Assembly (NCBI GenBank): GCA_963764315.1
Contig: CAVXSB010000005.1
Span: 1 to 64,000, forward strand
DNA: 64,000 nt
Reading direction: 5' to 3'
From: DATLWN01 sp963764315
GTDB taxonomy: Bacteria; Pseudomonadota; Zetaproteobacteria; Mariprofundales; Mariprofundaceae
Shown: positions 14,903-24,642 of the stretch, piece after piece
Layout: every line of letters begins with the position of its first letter
Position numbering within the stretch: position 1 is the stretch's first letter
Notes under the pieces: model-generated
The model's database searches: none
Told to the model about the DNA's origin: nothing
The model's input: the letters and a program-made list of their open reading frames with translations, nothing else
Program-made: the position numbers and the translations under genes

Positions 14903-17582
14903 TTACGCATCGGCCAGCCCCAGGTCGATCAGGAACTGTTGCATGATCGGTTCCGCCTGATAGGCGAGGCTGCGCTGCACGGCCTGCCCCCGCATGGCCT
15001 GCCTGCCCTTGGCATCGGCGAAGAAGCCCAGGATGCGATCGCCCATCTGCTTCACGTCCTCGACCAGGTGGCCGCTGATGCCGTCCTCGATGATGTCCTT
15101 CGGCCCCTTGCAGTTGTAGGCGATCACCGGCATGCCGTAGGTGAATGCCTCGAGCACGACATTGCCGAAGGTGTCGAAGCGGGACGGGAAGACGAACAGG
15201 TCCAGCCCCGCATACAGTTGGCGCATGCGCGCCTTGTCGACCCAGCCGAGGAAGCATGCCTCCGGCAGCCGCTTCTTCAGTTCCTTTTCCGCCGGCCCGG
15301 TACCGGCGACGACGAGCCGGACATCCGGCAGGCTTTCCCGTACCCGGGCCAGGATCTCGGGCAGGTCGAAGATGCCCTTCTCCTGGCTCAAACGGCCGGC
15401 GGCGAGCAGCACCGGCGTCTCCGGCGTGGCATCCGGGAACAGTTCGCACCTGTCCACCGGCTGCACATCCGTATCGCGCGGCTGCGTGTGGTGGGCGGTC
15501 AGGAACACCTTGTCCGCATCCAGCTGCATCTCGTGACCGGTCAGCCAGTCGCGGTGATCGTTGTTCAGCACGAACACGCCCCCGAACAGCTTGTAGAAGA
15601 AGCGCAGGGCGCGGCGGATGCGGTCGCGCTCGTGCTGGTTCAGCTCCGTGTTGTCCTTGATGTAGTCCAGCCAGTCGGTGTGCATGAAGAAGTAACTCGG
15701 CACGTTGAACATATGCTTGAGCAATAGCGCCATCGCCGCCATCGGACCCTCGGTGGAGCAGACGATGCGATCGTATCCCCCCTCGTAGAAGATCTTGGCG
15801 ATCTCCATGAAATCGGGAACGCGGAACTCCTGCTCGGCCATCTCCGGGAACGAGAAGCTGGTCAGCGGCCGTACCACGTGCAAATGCGGTTCCGGTGCTG
15901 CCTCGGCATGGCAGATCAGGAAATCGATCGGCAGGTCGGAGCGCTGGATCTCGGTCAAGCTTGGCGCCGAGCGAACTGGATACGCCGTTCTTGTCGCGCA
16001 GCGTATCCGTCAGGTACAGGGCACGGCGGGGGAAATGGCTGCTCTCGATGTGGTCGGCGAACTCGTTCAGAAAGTGGCGGTTCTGGTACAGAAGCCGCGT
16101 GCTGCCCATGGCCGTACCGAGCAGCACGATGCTGACGAGCACCGGGAAGGAGAGGCTGTCCAGCACCATGCTGACGTTCAGGTTACTCAGTCCCGGCTGG
16201 CGGCTCTTGCCGCCGAACACCAGATTGGTCAGCTGGCTCGGAATCTCGAAACGGCGCACGATCTCCTCGCTGGACAGCTTGCCGAGCTTCGGCCGGGCGC
16301 CGCCCAGCGAGGATTTCTCCAGCCGGGAGATGATCAGCCGACTGAGGCCCGCGAATAGCTCCGGGATGGTGCGGTTGACGGTATCCATGAATGCCTGTGG
16401 CGACTCGTTGCGGCTGGCGGCGATCCGCTCGAGGTGATCGATGCAGAAGCGATAGTCCTTCTTGGCCTTCCATTTGACGAGTTTCTTGACCTTTTTGCCG
16501 TGCAGGGCGCCGTGGATGGCCTCGTAGAACTTCTGCGTGTTCTTGTGCTTCTGCATCTCAAGCAACAGGTTGCTGATGGTGAAGCAGGCCACCTTGTCCG
16601 AGGTCTCGCCGCGGTGGAACAGGATGCGCAGCAGGCCCGGATCCTTGATATGCATTGCCACCTGCGAGAAGTAGTCGAGCAGGGCGATGTTCAGGCGCTG
16701 GTTCTCCCCGACGCTGCCGTAGGGGGTGATGCGTCCGGCTCGGATCGCTTCCAGTGCCAGCACCGACGGCTTCTCCCGTTTCAGGCGCTCGTCCAGATTC
16801 GGCACGTGCAGCAGCGAGCAGCATTCGCCGGCGAAGATGCCCATATGGTCGTCCGAGCCGCCGGTCATCACCTTGGGGAGCTCCGGATCGACGCCGAAAT
16901 CGGCGGGATTGAGATCGTGCTTGGCAGCCCAGGCATGGATGCGTTCGGGCGTGAGGCTGCGGATCCAGTTCAGCGTCAGTACGCTCTGCCAGACGTCGCG
17001 CTGACCGTTGACGAGTTCGAAGCGCATGAACAGCACGGCCAGCTTCTCGAACAACTCCAGGTCGATGTGGTCGTTGCGCGTATAGAAATACAGCGGATGC
17101 GGCAGTACCACCGGGATATTCTCAGTAGCGGCATAGCGCAAAAAACCGTAGATGTTTTCGCGCCGGCGATTGAGCTCTTCTTCCTGTGCCTGCGTGAAGC
17201 CGTAGGCCAGCACGTGCACGAACAGCTGGTATTCCGGGAAATGGCAGGTGAACTCGGCACCGACCAGTACGTCGAGCCCCTTGTCCATGAGCTCCCAGCA
17301 GGAGCGGGCATTGTTGTGGTTGGTGATGGTGACGACGTCGCAGCCGTTGCGCTGCAGGCACTTGATGAGCTTTCCGGTCTTCAGCCAGGTCTCCGGAAGG
17401 CCCAGGATACGGCCCCAGAGCTCGTCGGGCACATCGCTGTTCCGGTCGTGGCAGTGCAGGTCCACCTTGAGGCAGTTCGCCATATCGCTCTGTTGCAGCT
17501 GATCATCGAGGTGGCCGCGCAGCTCTTTGTGCAGCGATTGCCGGAATTCGCCCATGCCCTGGCTGTGGATGAAATCGATCAT
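14903..17582 (-). pseudogene. PHP-domain/glycosyltransferase fusion protein, one frameshift as read
   Basis: Two frames together give about 892 residues. Residues 40-290 form a PHP metal-hydrolase domain with its ligands visible: DLHCHDRNSD, GAEFTCHF, LPHPLYFY and GGSDDHMG. A hydrophobic segment near residues 475-497 probably crosses the membrane. From about residue 530 comes a GT-B retaining glycosyltransferase (GT4 type) with AAGRLSQEKG and FDTFGNVVLEAFTYG. One extra T in AAGCTTGACC near 15959 shifts the frame at the junction; without it NGVSSSLGAKL continues into TEIQRSDLPIDF. ATG 17582 overlaps the aminotransferase stop (ATGA). A phosphoesterase joined to a glycosyltransferase suggests a coupled step on a membrane lipid or sugar phosphate. 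Confidence 0.83.
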
Positions 17583-19314
17583 GGTACGTTACCCCCGGTG
17601 GATCTGTCCTCTGGTAACGGGTCGCGCCAGAGCCGCGCCAGCCATGGCAGGCGGGCGGTCACCATCTCCTTCAGCAATTGGCGGTGGATGGCCTTGTTCG
17701 TCAGTGCCGGGCTCTGCCACCACCAGCCGCCGTCCCGCATGGCTTGTGCCGGCGCGCACGAAGCGCTCGACGAGCTCGTCGAATTCCGCGTCGCTGAAGT
17801 TGTGACTCATGATGATGCGCCCGCTGCCCACCCAGCTCAGGGCGATGCCCTCGGCGCGCAGGTAGTACTGGAACAGCCAGTTGTAGCGCGACGGCGCAGT
17901 AAAGAGCACGGTCCAGATCGACACCAGGTGGGCAATGCGCACTGGCAAGTTCGGCTTCCTCCAGGCGCCGGTTCAGGCGTGCGACGCGCGCGTTCCACTG
18001 CGTCTCGAGCCCGGCGTACTGCTGCTGCATCCCGGGGGCTTCGACGCGCGTGAGGAAGGCGTCCATCGTGGCCATGACGAGCGGATGCGAATTGAAGGTG
18101 CCGCGGGCGAAGCTGATGTTCAGCGGCTTCTCCTCGTCGAAGCGCTTCATCAGCGCGTGGCTGCCGCACAGCACGCCGATGGGCAGGCCGCCGCCCAGGG
18201 TTTTGCCGTAGGTCACGAGATCGCCCTTTACGCCGAAGTATTCCTGGGCGCCGCCATAGCCCAGCCGGAAGCCGGTGAATACCTCGTCCATGATCAGCAC
18301 GATGCCGCGGCGCGTGCAGACCTCGCGCACCTGGCCCAGCCAGGCGGCATAGGCCGTACGATCCAGCCCCGCCTTCCGGTCACTGGCCACCAGCGAGCCG
18401 TCGCTGGCGGCGCCGGCGTTCGGGTGCAGACGACTGCAGCGGGTTGATCAGCACGCAGGCGATGTCGTGCCGGGTCTCCAGCACCCGCAGCGTCGCCGCA
18501 TGCATATCGCGCAGCATGTAGACATCAGGAGGTTTTGCGTTCGCCGCCGACGCCGGGTTGTACGCCGTCCCACCAGCCGTGGTAGGCACCGCACAGCATG
18601 ACCAGATGGGTGCGGCCGGTGTGATAGCGGGCCATGCGCACCGCCTGCATCACCGCCTCGGTGCCGGACATGTGGAAGGACACCTCGTCCAGCCCCGAGA
18701 TGGCCTTCAGGCGCCGGGCGTTGCCGCGTGATGACCGGGTGATAGGGGCCGAGCACCGGGCCGAGAACGCGTACCCGCTCCCATCCTTCGTCCATGCAGG
18801 CCTTGTAGAAATCGTAGCCGAAGACGTTGACGCCGTAGGCGCCGGTCAGATCCATATACCAGTTGCCGTCGATGTCCCGGACGCGTACCCCTTCGGTGGC
18901 ATCGACGACGGCGCCGAGCTGCAGGTGTCGACGCGCATAGGGGCGGAATGGGAAGGGCACGCGGTAGGCGTTGGTAAAGCGCACGTCCGGGATCGAATCC
19001 TCAAGGGAGGCGCTGAAGTCGATGCTCTGCGGTGCCATGCGCGCCAGGCGATCGGCCAGCGCCGAAAAGGATGATCGCCGCGTGTCCTGGATTCCGGCCG
19101 GGGCGCCGTCGCAGGCGAAAAAGCGTTGCTCGTCGTAGGCGAAGAACGGCACCAGCCTGGCGATGCGCCTGGACCAGCGGGCATGGCCGCGCAGCGACGG
19201 ATGCTTGGCGCGCGAAAGGCGCAGGCGAATCCACAGGCGACGGAGCAGCACGATGAGGCATGCGAGGATCAGCAGGCCGGCGAGGGGATTCGTGGAAGCG
19301 CCAAGATGCAGCAT
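17579..19314 (-). pseudogene. Membrane-anchored class III aminotransferase, five frameshifts as read
   Basis: Joined across five single-base insertions (near 18725, 18535, 18430, 17949 and 17751) it encodes about 576 residues. A hydrophobic N-terminus (LAGLLILACLIVLLRRLW) should anchor it in the membrane. The rest resembles glutamate-1-semialdehyde aminotransferase: FHMSGTEAVMQAVRMAR, GAYHGWWDG, IMDEVFTGFRLG, and the PLP lysine in VTYGKTLGGGLPIG. The C-terminus in the third frame (MRDGGWWWQSPALTNKAI) ends in TGA at 17579-17581, overlapping the next start. It is the first gene of the operon and divergent from hlyIII. HemL is unlikely, given the anchor and the neighbours. Confidence 0.82.
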
Positions 19315-19407
19315 GCGTCCATGCTAGGCGGGCATTGTGACACAGCGGTTGCATGCCGTGCCGGGGCTGTGCTTGTGGGATCGGCCGCATGGGGCCAAGG
19401 TAGGATC

Positions 19408-20031
19408 ATGGATCGGCACGGGCATCAGGCCGAACGCTTCAACAGCATCAGCCATATGGTCGGTGCCGTGGCGGCGATGGCCGGCCTCGTGGTGCTCGTG
19501 GTGCTGGCGGCGCACCAGGGCGATCCGTGGAAGATCGTCAGCTTCAGCATTTATGGCGCTACCCTGGTGCTGCTTTATTCCGCCTCGGCGCTTTACCACG
19601 GCTTCCCCGCATCCCCGTTGCTGCAGAAGCTCGACCATGATGCGATCTACCTGCTGATTGCCGGCACCTATACGCCGTTCACGCTGGTGACGCTGCACGG
19701 GGCCTGGGGATGGTCGATCTTCGGGGCCGTCTGGGGTCTGGCGGTGCTGGGCATCGTCATCGATACCGCCATCAAGGACGGGCGGCGATGGCTGCCCGTC
19801 GTCATCTATCTGGTCATGGGCTGGCTGGCCCTGGCGGCGCTGAAGCCGCTGCTGCGGGCCCTGCCGGAGCATGGATTCATCGGGCTGCTGGCCGGTGGGC
19901 TGTTCTATACCGTTGGCGTGGTGTTTTATGCGCTGGGCGCAAGGCGGCGCTATTTCCACGAGGTCTGGCATCTGTTCGTGCTGGCGGGCAGCGTTACGCA
20001 TTACTTCACGATATTATTCTATGTCGACTAG
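19408..20031 (+). CDS. HlyIII/PAQR-family seven-helix membrane protein
   Basis: The 207-residue protein has seven predicted membrane helices and the family's metal-site motifs: SASALYHGF in helix 2, LDHDAIYLLIAGTYTPF, and the C-terminal HEVWHLFVLAGSVTHY. PAQR proteins are predicted membrane hydrolases related to ceramidases; bacterial members are named for haemolysin III but their role is mostly unknown. ATG 19408 begins the homologous region, though the frame is open far upstream. It is divergent from the aminotransferase operon; a ceramidase-like enzyme next to lipid genes may be more than chance. Confidence 0.88.
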   Translation: MDRHGHQAERFNSISHMVGAVAAMAGLVVLVVLAAHQGDPWKIVSFSIYGATLVLLYSASALYHGFPASPLLQKLDHDAIYLLIAGTYTPFTLVTLHGAWGWSIFGAVWGLAVLGIVIDTAIKDGRRWLPVVIYLVMGWLALAALKPLLRALPEHGFIGLLAGGLFYTVGVVFYALGARRRYFHEVWHLFVLAGSVTHYFTILFYVD

Positions 20032-20125
20032 GCGGGGGTGCTGAGATTCGCGCCGAACCCGGCACTACCACTGGCGCATTTTTCCGTTAGGCTTGCGCCA
20101 ACGAATCCATCGGAAAGGGGTCGGA

Positions 20126-20956
20126 ATGCACCATCTGCAGGAAGTGATCGAACAGGCTTGGGAAACGCGCGGCGACTGGACGATGGCCAATGTGGCCGCC
20201 GAGGTCCGCGAGGCCATCGAGCAGGCCATCAACCTGCTGGATACCGGCGGCGTGCGCGTGGCCGAGAAGGACGAGAACGGCCAGTGGGTGACCAACGAGT
20301 GGCTGAAAAAGGCCGTGTTGCTGTATTTCAAGCTGCACGACAACGAGCTGGTGCGCGGCAGCGCCACCAACTACTTCGACAAGGTGCCGCTGAAGTTCGC
20401 CAACTGGGGCGACGCCGAATTCCGCCATGCCGGCATCCGCGTGGTGCCGCCGGCTACCGTGCGCAAGGGCGCGTTCATCGCCCCGAAGGCCGTGCTGATG
20501 CCGTCCTACGTCAATATCGGCGCCTATGTCGACGAGGGCACGATGGTCGATACCTGGGCCACCGTCGGCTCCTGCGCCCAGATCGGCAAGAACTGCCACA
20601 TCTCCGGCGGCGCCGGCATCGGCGGCGTGCTGGAGCCGATCCAGGCCAGCCCCGTGATCATCGAGGACAACTGCTTCATCGGCGCCCGCGCCGAGGTGGC
20701 CGAGGGTGTCATCGTGCGCGAGGGTTCGGTGCTGTCGATGGGCGTTTATCTGGGCCAGTCCACCCGCATCTTCAATCGCGCCACCGGCGAGACGCTGTAC
20801 GGGGAGGTGCCGCCGTATTCGGTGGTGGTCTCCGGCTCCATGCCCGGCAAGTCCGGCGGCCCGAGCCTGTACTGCGCCGTCATCGTCAAGCAGGTCGACG
20901 CGAAGACCCGCAGCAAGACCGGCATCACCGAGCTCTTGCGCGAAGGCCTGAACTAA
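20126..20956 (+). CDS. dapD: Tetrahydrodipicolinate N-succinyltransferase
   Basis: The 276-residue enzyme transfers succinyl from succinyl-CoA to tetrahydrodipicolinate in lysine and diaminopimelate synthesis. The C-terminal two thirds are left-handed beta-helix hexapeptide repeats (for example [22 protein letters not shown] and [20 protein letters not shown]). [16 protein letters not shown] precedes them. GAAAGGGG upstream places the start at ATG 20126. It is complete and unbroken although flanked by frameshifted genes. The next pathway enzyme, dapC, is at 9.1-10.3 kb; dapE is not in the window. Confidence 0.97.
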   Translation: MHHLQEVIEQAWETRGDWTMANVAAEVREAIEQAINLLDTGGVRVAEKDENGQWVTNEWLKKAVLLYFKLHDNELVRGSATNYFDKVPLKFANWGDAEFRHAGIRVVPPATVRKGAFIAPKAVLMPSYVNIGAYVDEGTMVDTWATVGSCAQIGKNCHISGGAGIGGVLEPIQASPVIIEDNCFIGARAEVAEGVIVREGSVLSMGVYLGQSTRIFNRATGETLYGEVPPYSVVVSGSMPGKSGGPSLYCAVIVKQVDAKTRSKTGITELLREGLN

Positions 20957-21036
20957 AACCTAGAAACGCTGTCCCGGGCATTCGCCCGGTTCAGCACTGG
21001 GACGACGGCTACCGCCCTGCCTGAGAGCGACGGAGC

Positions 21037-21243
21037 TCATGGGTCCAGACGCGATAGATCGTCCATCGACTGGATGGTCCTGGCCGGCGAGCGGCTGGTG
21101 TCGGTGTGGATGATGACCGCGTGTCCGGATCGGACGGTCTCTTTTGCAAGCGCCGCGATCGCATCGATGATCCCTGGGGAATTCATCGCCTGCGCCCCGG
21201 CGATATCGTGAGCATTGATGGCAAGGTTCGCATGTTCTGTCAT
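21037..21243 (-). CDS. Small hypothetical protein
   Basis: A 68-residue soluble protein with no recognised domain and no signal peptide. AGGAG seven bases before ATG 21243 and GC-rich third positions argue that it is translated. A core helix-rich segment (SPGIIDAIAALAKETVRSG) precedes IIHTDTSRSPARTIQSMDD. It lies 89 bases downstream of the exonuclease gene on the same strand, and a palindrome sits between them, so it probably has its own control. The function cannot be suggested from sequence. Confidence 0.5.
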   Translation of the reverse strand: MTEHANLAINAHDIAGAQAMNSPGIIDAIAALAKETVRSGHAVIIHTDTSRSPARTIQSMDDLSRLDP

Positions 21244-21258
21244 GCCGTTCTCCTGTTA

Positions 21259-21285
21259 CAACCCATATCTGTTTGGGTTGCAACC
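21259..21285. promoter_or_regulatory. Inverted repeat upstream of the small gene
   Basis: CAACCCA (21259-21265) and TGGGTTG (21274-21280) face each other across 8 bases, and GGTTGCAACC (21276-21285) is a second palindrome sharing one arm. The site is 16 bases upstream of the minus-strand ATG at 21243. There is no T-run, so an operator is likelier than a terminator. Confidence 0.4.
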
Positions 21286-21332
21286 TTGCAAATCATGCGT
21301 GATTTCACCCTGAACGCGTCATTACAGGTCCA

Positions 21333-22152
21333 TCATCTATCCTCCGCCGCGTCCCAGGCAGTGAGGAATTCGCCGAGATGGGGGCGCTCGTCGGCCTCGG
21401 CTTCGAGGTAGTTGCGCATGCCGAGCACGGTGCGCGCATAGGCGCCGTCGGTGAGGACGCCGGAGAAGCGGTGCCAGTGGAGCATGATCAGGGCGGTGGT
21501 CAGCACGTCCGTTTCGCAGTAGTTGCGGATGGCCTCGATCTGGCCGGCCTCATAGAGACCCCGCACGTCGGCGCCCGAGGTATCGAGCTTGCCGGGTAGC
21601 CCCAGGACGGCGGCCTGCTCGTCCATGGAGCAGCGCGCCGAGGCGCCGTAGTCGGAGAGCACCTCCATCAGATCCATGTGATAGGTCGAGTTGAAGCGGG
21701 TGTCGTAGTTGTTCCACTTGTCGCCCTCGGAAAACCAGCGCGGACAGGCAATGCCGTGCACCATGGCGCGATGCTTGAGCACCGGCACGTCGAAGCCGCG
21801 GCCGTTGTAGGAGACGAGCTGCGGGGCGCGGGACTGGATCAGGCCGAAGAAGCCGTCGACGAGCTCCCGCTTCGTCGGCCTTGGCATCGCCGCCGCTGCC
21901 GACGCGCTTCAATACGAGCTCCGAGCCGCCGTCCTCGCCGGGCTCGCGCGTGAACTGCACGTAGCTGATCGCCACCACCCGGTGGAAGGGCTGGCGCGGG
22001 AAATCGTTGCGCCCGTCCGTCTTTTCCAGGAAATAGGCGCTAAGTGCATCGCGGGCCTCGGCATCACTCAGCTCGGGCTGATGCAGCAGGCGGCGGGTGG
22101 CATCGGCATCGACCACCGTCTCGATATCGAACACAAATATATCACGGCGCAT
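21333..22152 (-). pseudogene. PolB-like 3'-5' exonuclease, one frameshift as read
   Basis: Two frames give about 272 residues of the stand-alone DnaQ/PolB-like exonuclease family (PF10108). FDIETVVDAD carries the Exo I acids, LVSYNGRGFDVPVL is Exo II, and IRNYCETDVLTT is near the Exo III position. One extra G near 21872 (GCGGGAGCTC for GCGGAGCTC) breaks the frame; without it the text continues ADEAELVDGFFGLIQ. ATG 22152, behind GGAGG, overlaps the last 11 bases of murJ, so the two genes form an operon. The role is presumably DNA repair or proofreading. Confidence 0.85.
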
Positions 22153-23731
22153 GGGTATCCTCCTTGGGTGGGTTCGGCTGGCGCAGGCGCAGCCTCGGCC
22201 GTTCGCCCAGCAGCCAGGCGCCGGCGAAGAACACGGCCATGCCGCCGCCGACGGACGCGGCCAGCCACAGCGCCTGCAGCCAACGATCGGCGGGCGGGAA
22301 CGGCCAGGCATACGCCAGTCCTGCCAGCGCTCCAAGCATGATCAGGCTGGCGAGGACCGCGCGGCCGATGCGGGCGAGGCTGGCGGCGTCGAACACGGAG
22401 CCGTGCAGGCGGCGCACACGCATCACCAGCAGGCCGACATTGGCGAAGGCGGCGAGTGACGTGGCGAGCGCCAAGCCGACGTAGCCGAACGGGCGCATCA
22501 GCACGACGGCGAGCACGATGTTCACGGCCACGCCGACGGCGGCGTAGCGCGTCGGGGATTTGGCATCCTTCTCGGCATAGCAGGCGGCGGAGAGCACGCG
22601 CGCCCAGCAGAACGCCATGAGGCCCAGGGCATAGGCCTGCAGCGTATGGGCGGTGGCGATGGCGTCGAGGGTGGAAAAGCGGCCGCGCTCGAACAGCACG
22701 GTGATGATGGGCGCCGCCAGCCAGAACACGCCGACGGTGGCCGGCAGGGTGATCCAGGTCATCCAGGCCAGGCCGTGGCGCAGATCGTCGCGCGCCGCCT
22801 CGTGCTGGCCGGTCGCCGCATGGTCGGAAAGGGTGGGCAGCAGCGCCGTGCCCATGGCGATGCCGAACAGCGCCAGCGGCAGCTGCACGATGCGGTCGGC
22901 ATAGTACAGATAGGAAACGGCGCCGGCCGGTAGCAGCGTAGCGAGGATGGTGCCGACGAGGATGTTGATCTGCACCGCCGCCACGCCGAGCACGGCCGGG
23001 CCGAACAGGCGCAGCGTGCGGCCGATGGCAGGAAGTCTCGGGTTCCAGGCGAGCCTCGGCGTCCAGCCGATGCGCCTCAGCGCCGGCAACTGGATGCCGA
23101 GCTGCAGGGCGCCGCCGAGCAGCACGCCGATGGCCATGGCCAGTGCCGGGTTGCTAAAGCCCGGTGCCAGCACGATGGCGGCGAAGATGATGGCGATATT
23201 GAGCAGCGCCGGGCTGGCGGCGGCCAGCGAGAAGCGACGGTAGGCATTGAGCACCGACCAGGCGAGCGCCGTCAGCGACACCATCAACAGGTAGGGGAAC
23301 ATCCAGCGCGACAACAGCAGGGCCTGATTCCAGCGTCCCGGCTCGTCGTGAAAGCCGGGGGCGAAGGCCAGCAGCAGCCAGGGCATCAGCAGCATACCCA
23401 GTGCCGTGAAGACCACGAGTGCGGCCAGCAGCAGCGTGGCCAGGGCATCGAGGTAATGGTGCGCCTGGTCCTCGCCCTGTCTGCGCTCTTCGGCCAGCAC
23501 CGGTACCATGGCCACCGTCAGCGTGCCCTCGGCGAACATGCGCCTAAAGAAGTTCGGCAGCTTGAAGGCGACGAAGAAGGCATCGGCCAGGGGGCCGGCG
23601 CCGAGCACGCGCGCCAGCAGCATATCGCGCACGAAGCCGAGCATGCGCGAAACGAGCGTCCAGCCGCCGACTGTGGAGGCGGCGCGCAGCAGGCCGCCGG
23701 ATGCGGGATTTGACTTGTGCGTCGATGGCAT
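22142..23731 (-). CDS. murJ: Lipid II flippase MurJ
   Basis: The 529-residue MVF/MOP-superfamily protein has about 14 predicted membrane helices. It flips the peptidoglycan precursor lipid II across the inner membrane. The N-terminus has the family signature: SRMLGFVRDMLLARVLGAG, then DAFFVAFKLPNFFRRMFAEG with the functional arginines. SYLYYADRIVQLPLALFGIA is the mid-protein hallmark. It is divergent from rpsU, a frequent neighbour in gammaproteobacteria, and overlaps the exonuclease gene downstream. Confidence 0.97.
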   Translation of the reverse strand: MPSTHKSNPASGGLLRAASTVGGWTLVSRMLGFVRDMLLARVLGAGPLADAFFVAFKLPNFFRRMFAEGTLTVAMVPVLAEERRQGEDQAHHYLDALATLLLAALVVFTALGMLLMPWLLLAFAPGFHDEPGRWNQALLLSRWMFPYLLMVSLTALAWSVLNAYRRFSLAAASPALLNIAIIFAAIVLAPGFSNPALAMAIGVLLGGALQLGIQLPALRRIGWTPRLAWNPRLPAIGRTLRLFGPAVLGVAAVQINILVGTILATLLPAGAVSYLYYADRIVQLPLALFGIAMGTALLPTLSDHAATGQHEAARDDLRHGLAWMTWITLPATVGVFWLAAPIITVLFERGRFSTLDAIATAHTLQAYALGLMAFCWARVLSAACYAEKDAKSPTRYAAVGVAVNIVLAVVLMRPFGYVGLALATSLAAFANVGLLVMRVRRLHGSVFDAASLARIGRAVLASLIMLGALAGLAYAWPFPPADRWLQALWLAASVGGGMAVFFAGAWLLGERPRLRLRQPNPPKEDTHAP

Positions 23732-23845
23732 GATAATCCGTCGCCTTTCTCTGTTTCCGGTCAGGCTAGCGTCGCTGGCGCAAACTGGAAGCGATGAAAC
23801 GAACCGGATTGTCGAGCGATTTACGTACGAAGGGGGTGATGTTCC

Positions 23846-24061
23846 ATGCCAGGTGTAAGATTACACCAGGATGAGCCGTTCGAGTTGGCGCTGAAGCGTT
23901 TCCGCCGTCAGGTGGAGAAGGCCGGCGTTATTACCGAATGCCGCCGCCGCGAGGCCTACGAGAAGCCCTCGATCCAGGCCAAACGCAAAGAGGCTGCGGC
24001 CCGCAAGCGTTTGAACAAGCGGTTGCGCCGCATCCGTATGCGCGAGCAGAAGAACTACTAA
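23846..24061 (+). CDS. rpsU: 30S ribosomal protein S21
   Basis: This 71-residue basic protein has the S21 core: [18 protein letters not shown], then [16 protein letters not shown] and a [14 protein letters not shown] tail. S21 sits near the anti-Shine-Dalgarno end of 16S rRNA and helps initiation. It is the first gene of the macromolecular synthesis operon rpsU-yqeY-dnaG-rpoD, with yqeY added between rpsU and dnaG as in many non-enteric gammaproteobacteria. No confident promoter was found in the 114 bases shared with murJ. Confidence 0.98.
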   Translation: MPGVRLHQDEPFELALKRFRRQVEKAGVITECRRREAYEKPSIQAKRKEAAARKRLNKRLRRIRMREQKNY

Positions 24062-24159
24062 GTTCCCTCGCGACATCGCCACGCAGATGATGCCGGGCGC
24101 GTGAGCGTCCGGCATTTCTGTCTCCGGCCGGCCGATCGCCGGCCCTCCAGGAGGATCAT

Positions 24160-24606
24160 ATGCTGACACAGCGTATTGCCGACGACATGAAAGAGGCGAT
24201 GCGGGCCGGCGACAAGGCGCGCCTGTCGACCATCCGCATGCTTCGCTCCGCCATCAAGGATCGCGAGATCGAGCTCGGGCACAGCCTGGTGGACGAGGAG
24301 GTGCTGGAGGTCCTCGCCAAGCTGATCAAGCAGCGCCGGGAGTCTGCCACCCAGTACGCCGATGCCGGCCGCGCCGATCTGGAACAGCGGGAGGCGGCGG
24401 AGGCCGAGGTGCTGGCCACCTATCTGCCGGCGCCGCTCGGCGACGAGGCGGTCGAGGGCCTGATCGGCGAGGCGATCGGGGAAACCGCGGCCAGTGGCCT
24501 GCGCGATATGGGCAAGGTCATGGCCTGGCTGCGTCCGCGCCTGCTGGGTCGTGCCGATATGTCCCAGGTGTCATCGCGGGTGAAGGCGCGCCTGGAAGGC
24601 GCTTGA
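24160..24606 (+). CDS. GatB/YqeY-domain protein
   Basis: The 148-residue protein is a stand-alone YqeY domain, the tRNA-binding helical module that also ends GatB. Key stretches are MKEAMRAGDKARLSTIRMLRSA, a charged middle (KQRRESATQYADAGR) and MGKVMAWLRPRLLGRAD. Free YqeY proteins have no proven role; a link to tRNA amidation is inferred from GatB. AGGAGGATC gives a strong ribosome-binding site. The conserved place between rpsU and dnaG suggests a link with growth or replication. Confidence 0.93.
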   Translation: MLTQRIADDMKEAMRAGDKARLSTIRMLRSAIKDREIELGHSLVDEEVLEVLAKLIKQRRESATQYADAGRADLEQREAAEAEVLATYLPAPLGDEAVEGLIGEAIGETAASGLRDMGKVMAWLRPRLLGRADMSQVSSRVKARLEGA

Positions 24607-24642
24607 GCTTGCCAAATTCCGCGCCCGGGTCTAACTAATATC

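Noticed and set aside
13959..17582. A single 1207-residue minus-strand protein
   Set aside because: After the frameshift near 15959 it reads a non-conserved frame. The true glycosyltransferase and PSD sequences lie in other frames.
17579..19314. Glutamate-1-semialdehyde aminotransferase HemL
   Set aside because: The fold agrees, but the membrane anchor, the extra length and the lipid or glycan neighbours argue against a haem role.
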